Source: Symsagittifera roscoffensis (taxonomy: Eukaryota > Xenacoelomorpha > Acoela > Convolutidae). Taken from it: DNA of 64,000 nucleotides. The stretch spans positions 9,471,716 through 9,535,715 of the forward strand of contig NC_087067.1 in NCBI RefSeq assembly GCF_963678635.1, in the 5' to 3' direction. The translations under genes were made by a program, and so were the position numbers. Under the pieces are notes generated by a model that made no database searches, was not told where the DNA came from, and was given only the letters and a program-made list of their open reading frames with translations. Positions 38,985 to 50,631 of the stretch are shown in pieces (position 1 is the stretch's first letter; every line of letters begins with the position of its first letter).

Positions 38985-40276
38985 GTTTTTTCGGTTATTT
39001 TTTATGTTTTTTGTTTTTCTTGGGTACTATACTACTTTTTGTTTGGTTTTACTTATATCTTTAAGTGTTTTTGGTCACCAACCACTCAGGGGACGAGGAG
39101 ACGGCCGATCCCCCCACCCTTCCTAGTTCGTGAACTTTCGGCCTTAACTAGGTTAAAAAACTATTCACGGCAATCCAGAAGGCCTCCGCGTTCCGAACTA
39201 CCCTTCCGCCCCGGCGGTTTAGGCCTATTAAGGGCGTTAATGTGAGCATCCGCTCGGCGCGGAGTGCTCGTTAACGGTTCCGCCGGTCATGATGTTATAA
39301 AAGAATAACACCCAGGAGCGCCATAAAAACATACATGTAACATTCGCCCGGAAGATACATATCGACGGATAACAAAACTAAGTCTTAAGACGACTGGCTA
39401 GCGTCTAAACAGAGCTTTGCATGTTTTTCACCGTCTCTACCAAGCCAGTACTTTTCGGTGGTCTTTTCTAACATCGGGTCGACAAAAACGTTACTGTTCT
39501 CCGGCTTCGACCAGAACGCTCAAATTAACTGAATTACATGCAAAAATAGTGAGCTCATGGCTGGGTCTCAGTATCCCCAGACCACGAGGTCACTCCTAAA
39601 AACAGGGCTACTACTTATTATATTACTATTGTTTTTGTTCAGTAGATAAAAATCATCATCTCCATCGAAGATGGATCAACCCTTCCCCCCCCCCCCCCAA
39701 CTCTTAGCACCTCATCCTTGTCAAAACTAATCCAAATATCAATTAAATTCAAGTCAGGACATGACAGGATGCTAAAAGTTCATATGAGTCAATAAAAGTT
39801 TTCCGTCCCGAGACCCTTCCGGATTCTTGAATCCGGTGAATCAAGCTCCTTAAGTTCGATTTCACGACAACACGGAAGGCTGGTTTCTTACCCTTCACCG
39901 TTGTTCGCAACGGCCTTGCAACTATTGTAGCAGCACAATAGTTGCAACTCGGAACGTTCTCTGCAATCTGCTGCTGTTTTTCTTCAATTTCGACTTCTTC
40001 AATTTCGATAAAGTTGTTCTCGTCAGCGCAACTAATGTTGTTGTTGTGTTTTCTCTCGTTTTTTGTTAAAATGGCCGTTTCAGCATTTCTCAGAAATGTG
40101 ACGTCATCATTCGAATTTTTGAAATTATAAAATACTAGAATATTCCAGCCTTCACCGTTTGGCTAAACGTTCCAATAACGCCCTTAGTTCTTAAAAACCA
40201 CCAATCCGGAAGGCTTACTGCTAAAATTCCGAATTCTGCAGAGATTGCATTTTTCACATTCTGGTCGAATGTCACA
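38985..40276 (-). repeat. 5' LTR of the retrotransposon
   Basis: Nearly identical partner of 18588-19882; transcription of the element should start inside it. On the element's strand it begins TGTGACATTCG. Its inner edge continues AACCAAAAACA before the leader; that last part is not present at the outer edge of the 3' LTR. I could not identify a primer-binding site with a clear tRNA match just downstream. Confidence 0.88.
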
Positions 40277-40475
40277 CCAATTGCCAGAAGACATAATTCT
40301 TAGCCCTATATTCCAAGGTGAGACCTGTATAGTAACTGAACCGGGTCAGTATGTTTACACAGGAAGAGCAATTTTGGAAGTAAAAATACAAAACGAAGAT
40401 CAAGAGAAAAAGCTGACGGACTGGTCTTACAAATCGAGAATGGGTGCCCGAGTCGAGATTTTTCACCTAATTTGA
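40277..40475 (+). pseudogene. Right half of the split ORF
   Basis: Immediately right of the retrotransposon an open frame of about 65 codons reads QLPEDIILSPIFQGETC, then EPGQYVYTGRAILEVKIQ and DWSYKSRMGARVEIFHLI, ending at TGA 40473-40475. The composition looks like genuine protein. Its start is cut by the LTR, and its natural partner is the open frame ending at 18587. Function unknown. Confidence 0.45.
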
Positions 40476-40675
40476 AGCAAGATTTTGAGCGTAATTGTCT
40501 AAAAAAACCGCTCAAACCGCTCAAATCTTACATATTTTCCAGTGGTTATTTTGCTCGAGCATTTGAAAAAAGTCGCGCACATTGTTTGGTCAAGACATCG
40601 AAAAAAAATATTGCTTGACTTGAGAACGGTTAAGCACTTTTTTTAAATTGTAGATAGTATTTCAATTGCATCTTA
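40476..40675. other. Intergenic, no feature seen
   Basis: AT-rich sequence following the split ORF. Nothing recognisable. Confidence 0.4.
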
Positions 40676-40688
40676 GCGTGGGTTGACC

Positions 40689-40992
40689 AAAAATGCTTAT
40701 CCTACAATTTCTATATATGAAAAAATGCTTGTCCTACATTTTTTTACAGTTTCATAGACTCAGAAAATTGTAAAAAAAATTCTAGCATAAGCGTTTTTTC
40801 ATATATAGAAATTGTAGAAAAAACATTTTTTCATTAATGGAAATTGTAGGATAAACATTTTTTCATAAATGGAAATTGTATTATAAGCATTTTATCATAA
40901 ATGGAAATTGTAAGACAAACATTTTTTCATCAATGGAAATTGTACGATAAGCATTTTTTCATATATGGAAACTGTAAGATAAGCATTTTTTG
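40689..40992. mobile_element. Foldback element with 32-bp tandem repeats
   Basis: The right side (about 40790-40992) has about six units of a 32-bp repeat (CATTTTTTCATAAATGG, then AAATTGTAAGATAAG). The left side (40689-40745) has nearly two units in inverted orientation (AAATGCTTATCCTACAATTT, CTATATATGAAAAAATGC). The outer ends are mutual inverted repeats ending in AAAAAATGCTTATC. Non-coding; it resembles foldback elements whose arms are tandem repeats. Confidence 0.6.
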
Positions 40993-40994
40993 GA

Positions 40995-41410
40995 AACTCA
41001 AATCAGGCTCAATTAGCGTTCAAACTTACCCATGAGACGTGCAATCTCTGAACAGAGAAGAGAACCAACAGAAAAATCAGAGGGTTTTAGAGGTTGGAAC
41101 CTCAAACTCTTCATTTTCTGTAGGCAAATCTCCTCAGCTCTTGAGAGAGCAAAAAATTCCTAAGCCTGCTCCTAGATGAACCAAAACCATAAGGGAGGAG
41201 TTGTTTCAAACGCCAAAAAACCTGTTTTCCTGATGGAAACATTCTCCAAGCATACATACTCCAGTTGTGATCCGCAAGTTCTGTCATCAGCATAAATTCA
41301 TTTCCTATAAAAAAAAACTTTACACGTGCGAGAAAACAGAAAATATTCAACACATACGTAATTAATGTTCATTGATATGATTTTTGATCCAAATTTAGAA
41401 CTACTCAAAT
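40995..41410. other. Intergenic, no feature seen
   Basis: Unique-looking sequence. A minus-strand open frame of 80 codons (41111-41353) has no coding evidence that I trust. Confidence 0.35.
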
Positions 41411-41627
41411 GCAAAAATATCAACTTTTAAGGCCACCATCAGAATCATATATGAGATTACTGGGTCAGAAGTCAGCCAAGCGACGGCGCTCAGAAGCAGA
41501 ATACTGCACTGATTTACAATGTAAAATAAGGCAGTAATGTGCTTCTCGGCGCCATCGATTGGCTGACTTCCGACCAAGTCATCTCATATAAGATTCCGAT
41601 GGTGGCCTTAAAAGTTGCCATTTCTGC
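41411..41627. mobile_element. MITE-like palindromic element (217 bp)
   Basis: Left arm from GCAAAAATATCAACTTTTAA through GGCCACCATCAGAATC to about 41500; right arm is its inverted copy ending GGCCTTAAAAGTTGCCATTT (about 41520-41627). The arms are about 90 bases with some 85% match, leaving only a short loop with little unique sequence. No ORF. No certain target-site duplication is seen. It lies immediately before the satellite array. Confidence 0.75.
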
Positions 41628-43384
41628 ATAGGTCAGATTGTACAACTAAGCTGTTATTATTTGAAAACACTGAAATCAAAAACTAAGCACTCCCAGGTAA
41701 CAATAACAAGTAAAACAATGCATTATCAACCCCACAAAGGCAGCGCTGTCTTTCAAACGTATGAAAACTCAAGGAATTTCTGGTAGTCAAAACCAAAAAG
41801 AAAGAAAAACTGCCAGTAGTGTGACAAATTTTTCGGACAAAAAATCACCACAGCGCAAATTCGCTTCTGCAACGATAGCTAACCCAGTAGAACTGCTGAA
41901 TGGAACAACAATGAACAATGAACACATAAAGATGACATAACTAGCCACAAAATTTCCTGAAAAATGAAAAAAATTGTACCACAAAAAGATCGCATCAAGG
42001 ATAAACACAAAGAAAGCATTTTTTACAAAGAAGACCAAAATCAAAAACAACTTAGTACTCCATTGAACCTTTAGCATACCCACAACGCAATAAAAACCCA
42101 AAAAAGAGCCGCTGTGTATTTCAAAGATTTCAAAACTGAAGAAACATTCAGTAGCCAAGACCAGAAGCTCGTGGAAACTACCAATTTGTGACAACTTTAT
42201 TGAGACAAAACACTCCAGCGCAAATTCATTTGTGCAACGACCACTACCCCAGTAGAACTGAACAAATGAATGAAAATGAACACAGCAAAATGATAACATC
42301 AGCCAGACACTGATCAAAAATGGAAAAACTTTTAACGAGAAAAACCGCATCACTGATAGGCACATAAAAAGACACGATTCCACAGAAAAAACTGAAATCA
42401 AAAACTAAGCACTCCCAGGTACCTTTAACAAGTGAACAATGCATTATCAACCCAAAAAGGCAGCTCTATCTTTCAAATTTGTGAAAACTCAAGAAATGTC
42501 TGGTAGTCAAGACCAAAAAGAAAGAAAAACTGCCAGCACTGTGACGACAAATTTTTTCGGACAAAAAACCACCACAGCGCAAATTCGCTTCTGCAACGAC
42601 AACTAATCCCGTAGAGCTGATGAATGGAGCAACATTGAACATCAAGATGACCTAACTAGCTGCACAATTTCCTGAAAAATGAAAAAAATTGTACCACAAA
42701 AAATCGCATCAAGGATGAACAAAAAAAGACATATTTCAGTAACAATAATTCCAAAATCAAAAACTTAGTACTCCCATGAAGCTTCAGCAAAACCGCAACG
42801 CATTAACAACCCAAAAAAAACGTCGCTTTGTATTTCAAAGATGTCATAACTGAGGAAACATTCAGTAGACAAGACCAGAAGCTCGTGGAAACTACCAATT
42901 TTTGCCAACTTTATTGAGACAAAACACTCCAGCGCAAATTCATTTGTGCAACGACCACTACCCCAGTAGAACTGAACAAATGAATAAAAATGTGCACTTC
43001 GAAATGATAATATCAGCCAGACACTGATCAAAAATGGAGAAACTTGCAACGAGAAAAACCGCATCACTGATAGACACATAAAAATACATGATTCCACAGA
43101 AAAAAACTGAAATCAGTTATTAAGCACTCCCAGGTAACATCAACAGGTAAAAAACGCATTAGCAACCCTAAAAAGCAGCTCTGTCTTTCAAATTTGTGAA
43201 AACTCAAGGAATTTCTGGTAGTCAAGACCAAAAGAAAGAGAAACTGCCAGCACTGTGACGACAACTTTTCCGGACAAAAAATCACCACAGCGCAAATCCG
43301 CTTCCGCAACGATCGCTAAGTCAGTAGAATCGATGAATGGAGCAACAATGAACACATCAAGATTTCTTCACTAGCCACACACTG

Positions 43385-43880
43385 TCCTGAAAATGAAAAA
43401 ATTTGTACCACAAAAAATCGCACCAAGAATGAACACAAAAAATGACATAATTCAGAAATATGAAGACAAAAATCAAAAACTTAGTACTCCCATGAATCTT
43501 CATCATACCCACAACGCATTTAAAACCCAAAAAAGTGTCGCTGTGTATTTCAAAGATGTCAAAACTGAAGATGTCTTGCTCAGTAGCCAAGAGCAGAAGC
43601 TAGTGGTAACTACCAATTTGTGATAACTTTATTGAGACAAAAACACTCCAGTTCAAATTCGCTAGTGCAATGAACACTACCCCAGTAGACCATCACAGCG
43701 CAAATCCATCACAGCGCAAAAAACCATCACAGCGCAAATCCGCTTCTGCAACGATCGCTAAGTCAGTAAAATCGATGAATGGAGCAACAATGAGCACATC
43801 AAGACTTCTTAACTAGCCACACACCGTCCTGAAAAATGAAAAAATTTGTACCACAAAAAATCGCACCAAGGATGAACACA
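43385..43880. repeat. Recombinant A/B satellite block, recurring at 59.9, 60.4 and 63.1 kb
   Basis: A type A monomer with a private variant (GATGTCTTGCTCAGTAGCCA) is followed by a truncated B joined back into A through a triplicated CATCACAGCGCAAA. The whole arrangement recurs at 59915-60410. The monomer alone recurs at 60358-60600, 63075-63317 and from 63795 to the window end, with the same 76-codon reading frame. Confidence 0.75.
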
Positions 43881-46622
43881 AAAAAAGACATATTTCCGAA
43901 ACACGAAAACCAAAATCAAAACCCAGAACTCCCATGAATCTTCAGCATACCCACAAAGCAATAACAACCCAAAAAAGCGTGCCTGTGTATTTCAAAGATG
44001 TCAAAACTAAAGAAACATTCAGCAGCCAAAACCAGAAGCTAATGGAAACTACCAATTTGTGATAACTTTATTGAGACAAAAACAGTCCAGCGCAAATTCA
44101 CTAGTGCAACGACCACTACCCCAGTAGAATTGAATAAATGCATAAAAATGGGCACATCAAAAAGATAATATCAGCCAGACACTGTGATCAAAAATGGAAC
44201 CACTTGTAACGAGAAAAACCGAATCACTGATAGACACATAAAATGACATGATTCCACAGAAAAAAACTGAAATCAAAAACTAAGCACTCCCAGGTACCAA
44301 TAACAAGTAAACAATGCATTATCAACCCCAAAAAGGCAGCGCTGTCTTTCAAATTTATGAAAACTCAAGGAATGTCTGGTAGTCCAAACCAAAAAGAAAG
44401 AAAAACTGCCAGTACTGTGACAACTTTTTCGGACAAAAAATCACCACAGCGCAAGTTCGCTTCTGCAACGACCACTAATGCAGTAGACCTGTCGAATGGA
44501 ACAACAATGAACACGTCAAAAGGACTTAACTAGCCACACAATGTCCTGAAATACAAAAAAAAATTGTACCACAAAAGATCGCATCAAGGATAAACACAAA
44601 AAAAAGACATATTTCAGAAACATAAAGACCAAAATCAAAAACTTAGTACTCCCATGAACCGTTAGCACACCCACAAAGCAGTTACAACCCAAAAAATTGT
44701 CGCTGTGTATTTCAAAGATGTCAAAACTGAAGGAACATTCAGTAGCCAAGACCAGAAGCTAGTGGAAACTACCAATTTGTGACGACAACTTTATTCGGAC
44801 AAAAAATCACCACAGCGCAAATCCGCTTCTGCAACGATCGCTAAGTCAGTAGAATCGATGAATGGAGCAACAATGAACACATCAAGATTTCTTCACTAGC
44901 CACACACTGTCCTGAAAAGTGAAAAATTTGTACCACAAAAAATCACATCGAGGATGAACACAAAAAAGGACATATTTCAGAAACACGAAAACCAAAATCA
45001 AAACCCAGAGCTCCCATGAATTTTCAGCATACCCACAACGCATTAACAACCAAAAAAAGCGTCGCTGTGTATTTCAAAGATGTCAAAACTGAAGAAACAT
45101 TCAGCAGCCAAAACCAGAAGCTAGTGGAAACTACCAATTTGTGATAACTTTATTGAGACAAAAACAGTCCAGCGCTAATTCGCTAGTGCAACGACCACTA
45201 CCCCAGTAGAATTGAATAAATGCATAAAAATGAGCACATCAAAAAGATAATATCAGCCAGATATTATCTTTTCTGGCTGACAAAAGATAATATCAGCCAG
45301 ACACTGTGATCAAAAATGGAACAACTTGTAACGAGAAAAACCGAATCACTGATAGACACATAAAATGACATGATTCCACAGAAAAAAACTGAAATCAAAA
45401 ACTAAGCACTCCCAGGTACCAATAACAAGTAAACAATGCATTATCAACCCCAAAAAGGCAGCGCTGTCTTTCAAATTTATGAAAACTCAAGGAATATCTG
45501 GTAGTCCAAACCAAAAAGAAAGAAAAACTGCCAGTACTGTGACAACTTTTTCGAACAAAAAATCACCACAGCGCAAATTCGCTTCTGCAACGACCACTAA
45601 TGCAGTAGACCTGTCGAATGGAACAACAATGAACACATCAAAATGACTTAACTAGCCACACAATGTCCTGAAATACAAAAAAAAATTGTACCACAAAAGA
45701 TCGCATCAAGGATAAACACAAAAAAAGACATATTTCAGAAACATAAAGACCAAAATCAAAAACTTAGTACTCCCATGAACCGTTAGCACACCCACAAAGC
45801 AGTTACAACCCAAAAAATTGTCGCTGTGTATTTCAAAGATGTCAAAACTGAAGGAACATTCAGTAGCCAAGACCAGAAGCTAGTGGAAACTACCAATTTG
45901 TGACGACAACTTTTTTCGGACAAAAAATCACCACAGCGCAAATCCGCTTCTGCAACGATCGCTAAGTCAGTAGAATCGATGAATGGAGCAACAATGAACA
46001 CAACAAGATTTCTTCACTAGCCACACACTGTCCTGAAAAATGAAAAATTTGTACCACAAAAAATCACATCAAGGATGAACACAAAAAAGGACATATTTCA
46101 GAAACACGAAAACCAAAATCAAAACCCAGAACTCCCATGAATTTTCAGCATACCCACAACGCATTAACAACCCAAAAAAGCGTCGCTGTGTATTTCAAAG
46201 ATGTCAAAACTGAAGGAACATTCAGCAGCCAAGACCAGAAGCTAGTGGAAACTACCAATTTGTGACGACAACTTTTTCGGTCAAAAAATCACCACAGCGC
46301 AAATCCGCTTCTGCAACGATCGCTTAATCAGTGAAATCGATAAATGGAGCAACAATGAACACATCAAGAATTCTTCACTAGCCACACACAGTCCTGAAAA
46401 ATGAAAAATTTGTACCACAAAAAATCGCATCAAGGATGAACACAAAAAAGACATATTTCAGAAACACGAAAACCAAAATCAAAACCCAGAACTCCCATGA
46501 ATCTTCAGCATACCCACAACGCATTAAGTACCCAAAAAAGCGTCGCTGTGTATTTCAAAGATGTCAAAACTGAAGAAACCTTCAGTAGCCAAGACGAGAA
46601 GCTAGTGGAAACTACCAATTTG

Positions 46623-48787
46623 TGCTAACTTTTTTGAGACAAAAACACTCCAGCGCAAATTCGCTAGTGAAACGACCACAAACCCAGTAGAACTGAATAA
46701 ATGAATAAAAATGAGCAGATCAAAGAGATAATATCAGCTAGACACTCTGATCAAAAATGGAAAAACTTGTAACGAGAAAAACCGCATCACTGAAAGACAC
46801 ATAAAATGACATGATTCCACAGAAAAAACTGAAATCAAGAACTAAGCACTCCCAGGTACCAATAACAAGTAAACAATGCATTATCAACCCTAAAAAGGCA
46901 GCGCTGTCTTTCAAATTTATGAAAACTCAAGGAATGTCTGGTAGTCAAGACCAAAAAGAAAAAAAAATTGCCAGCACTGTGACGACAAATTTTTTCGGAC
47001 AAAAAACCACCACAGCGCAAATTCGCTTCTGCAACGACAACTAACCCCGTAGAGCTGATGAATGGAGCAACACTGAACATCAAGAGGACCTAACTAGCTG
47101 CACAATTTCCTAAAAAATGAAAAAAATTGTACCACAAAAAATCGCATCAAGGATGAACACAAAAAATGACATATTTCAGAAATATAACGACCAAAATCAA
47201 AATCTTAGTACTCCCATGAACCGTTAGCATACCAGCAAGGCATTAACAACCCAAAAAATGTCGCTGTGTATTTCAAAGATGTCAAAACTGAAGAAACATT
47301 CAGTAGCCAAGACCAGAAGCCAGTGAAAACTACCAATTTGTGACGACAACTTTTTCGGACAAAAAATCACCACAGCGCAAATTCGCTTCTGCAACGATCG
47401 CTAACCCAGGAGACCTGATGAATCGAACAACAATGAATACATCGAGATGATTTAACTAGACACATAATGTCCTGAAATACTACAAAAAATTGTACCACAA
47501 AAGATCGCATCAAGGATAAACACAAAAAAAGACATATTTCAGAAACATAAACACCAAAATCAAAAACTTCGTACTCCCATGAACCGTTAGCAAACCCACA
47601 AAGCAGTTACAACCCAAAAAATTGTCGCTGTGTATTTCAAAGATGTCAAAACTGAAGAAACCTTCAGTAGCCAAGACCAGAAGCTAGTGGAAACTACCAA
47701 TTTGTGCTAACTTTTTTGAGACAAAAACACTCCAGCGCAAATTCGCTAGTGAAACGACCACTACCCCAGTAGAATTGAATAAATGAATAAAAATGAGCAG
47801 ATCAAAGAGATAATATCAGCTAGACACTCTGATCAAAAATGGAAAAACTTGTAACGAGAAAAACCGCATCACTGAAAGACACATAAAATGACATGATTCC
47901 ACAGAAAAAAACTGAAATCAAGAACTAAGCACTCCCAGGTACCAATAACAAGTAAACAATGCATTATCAACCCTAAAAAGGCAGCGCTGTCTTTCAAATT
48001 TATGAAAACTCAAGGAATGTCTGGTAGTCAAGACCAAAAAGAAAGAAAAACTGCCAGCACTGTGACGACAAATTTTTTCGGACAAAAAACCACCACAGCG
48101 CAAATTCGCTTCTGCAACGGCAACTAACCCCGTAGAGCTGATGAATGGAGCAACACTGCACATCAAGAGGACCTAACTAGCTGCACAATTTCCTAAAAAA
48201 TGAAAAAAATTGTACCACAAAAAATCGCATCAAGGATGAACACAAAAAATGACATATTTCAGAAATATAACGACCAAAATCAAAATCTTAGTACTCCCAT
48301 GAACCGTTAGCATACCAGCAAGGCATTAACAACCCAAAAAAAATCGCTGTGTATTTCAAAGATGTCAAAACTGAAGAAACATCTAGTAGCCAAGACCAGA
48401 AGCCAGTGAAAACTACCAATTTGTGACGACAACTTTTTTCGGACAAAAGTCACCACTGCGCAAATCCGCGTCTGCAACGATCGCTAAGTCAGTAGAATCG
48501 ATAAATGGAGCAACAATGAACACATCAAGATTTCTTCACTAGCCACACGCAGTCCTGAAAAATGAAAAAACTCGTACCACAAAAAATCGCATCAAGGATG
48601 AACACAAAAAAAGACATATTTCAGAAACACGAAAACCAAAATCAAAACCCAGAACTCCCATGAGTCTTCAGCATACCCACAACGCAATAAAAACCCAAAA
48701 AAGCGTCGCTGTGTATTTAAAAGATGTCAAAACTGAAGAAACATTCAGTAGCCAAGACCAGAAGCTAGTGGAAACTACCAATTTGTG
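46623..48787. repeat. Duplicated B-A-A trimer in the satellite
   Basis: The trimer at 46623-47705 (B, A, A; 1083 bp) is followed by a near-identical trimer at 47706-48786 (1081 bp). Shared variants include GCTAACTTTTTTGAGAC at the start of B and CACTCTGATC. This is a clear higher-order unit. Confidence 0.75.
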
Positions 48788-50631
48788 ATAACTTTGTTGA
48801 AACAAAAAACACACCAGCGCAAATTCGCTAGTGCAACGACCGCTACACCAGTCAATTTGAATAAATGAATAAAAAGGAGCACATCAAAATTATAATATCA
48901 GCCAGACACTGTGATCAAAAATGAAAAATTTGTAACGAGAAAAACGCATCACTGATAGACACATAAAAAGACATGATTCCACAGAAAAAAACTGAAATCA
49001 ACTATTAAGCACTCCCAGGTAACATCAACAAGTAAAAAATGCATTATCAACCCCAAAAAGGCAGCTATGGTTTTCAAATTTATGAAAACAAGGAAAAAAA
49101 AAAAACTGCCAGTACTGTGACAACTTTTTTCGGACAAAAAATCACCACGGCGCAAATTCGCTTCTGCAACGATCGCTAACCCAAAAGAACTGATGAATGA
49201 TACAACAATGAACACATCAAGGTTACTTAATTAGCCAAACAAGGTCCTGAAAAATGAAAAAATTTGTACCACAAAAGAAGGCATCAAGGATAAACTTAAA
49301 AAATGACATATTTCAGAAACAGACCAAAATCAAAAACTTAGTACTGCCATGAACTGTCAGCAAATCCACAACGCATTAACAACCCATAAAATTGTCGCTG
49401 TGTATTTCAAAGATGTCAAAACTGAAGAAACATTCAGTTGCCAAGACCAGAAGCTAGAGGAAACTACCAATTTGTGACGACAACTTTTTTCGGACAAAAA
49501 TCACCACAGCGCAAATCCGCTTCTGCAACGATCGCTAAGTCAGTAGAATCGACAAATGGAGCAACAATGAACACATCAAGATTTCTTCACTAGCCACACT
49601 GTGTCCTGAAAAATTAAAAAAACTTGTACCACAAAAAATCGCATCAAGGATGAACACAAAAAATCGCATCAAGGATGGACATATTTCAGAAATATAAAGA
49701 CCAAAATCAAAAACTTAGTATTCCCATGAACTGTCAGCAAACTCACAACGCATAAACAACCCAAAAAATGTCGCTGTGTATTTCAAAGATGTCAAAACTG
49801 AAGAAACAATCAGTAGCCAAGACCAGAAGCTAGTAGAAACTACCAATTTATGACAACTTTCTTCGGACAAAAAATCACCACAGCGCAAATCCGCTTCTGC
49901 AACGATCGCTAAATCAGTATAATCGATGAATGGAGCAAAAATGAACACATCAAGATGACTTAACTAGCCAAATTATGTCCTGAAATACGAAAAAAAAATT
50001 GTACCACAAAAGATCGCATCAAGGATAAACACAAAAAATGACATATTTCAGAAACGTAACGACCAAAATCAAAATCTTAGTACTCCCATGAACCATTAGC
50101 ATACCAAGAAGGCATTAACAACCCAAAAAATGTCGCTGTTTATTTCAAAGATGTCAAAACTGAAGAAACATTCAGTAGCCAAGACCAGAAGCCAGTGAAA
50201 ACTACCAATTTGTGACGACAATTTTTTTCGGACAAAAATCACCACAGCGCAAATCCGCTTCTGCAACGATCGCTAAGTCAGTAGAATCGATAAATGGAGC
50301 AACAATGAACACATCAAGATTTCTTCACTAGCCACACACTGTCCTGAAAAATGAAAAATTTGTACCACAAAAAATCGCATCAAGGATGAACACAAAAAAA
50401 GACATATTTCAGAAACACGAAAACCAAAATCAAAACCCAGAACTCCCATGAGTCTTCAGCATACGCACAACGCATTAACAACCCAAACAAAGCGTCGCTG
50501 TGTATTTCAAAGACGTCAAAACTGAAGAAACATTCAGTAGCCAGAACCCAACCCAAAAAAGCTTCGCTGTGTATTTCAAAGATGTCAGAACTGAAGAAAC
50601 ATTCAGAAGCTAGTGGAAACTACCAACTTGT

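Larger units (their letters stand above)
18588..40276 (-). mobile_element. Young Ty3/gypsy-class LTR retrotransposon, 21.7 kb
   Basis: Two direct repeats of about 1.29 kb (18588-19882 and 38985-40276) bracket minus-strand gag, protease, RT, RNase H and integrase in gypsy order. Downstream come a macro-like domain, an SGNH hydrolase ORF and a large unknown ORF. At 21.7 kb it is several times longer than a typical gypsy element. The LTRs differ by roughly two substitutions and a poly-C length change, so the insertion is recent. Pol carries two frameshifts and one in-frame stop, while gag and both accessory ORFs are intact. The LTR edge reads TGTGACA on the minus strand. I see no clear target-site duplication. 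Confidence 0.92.
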
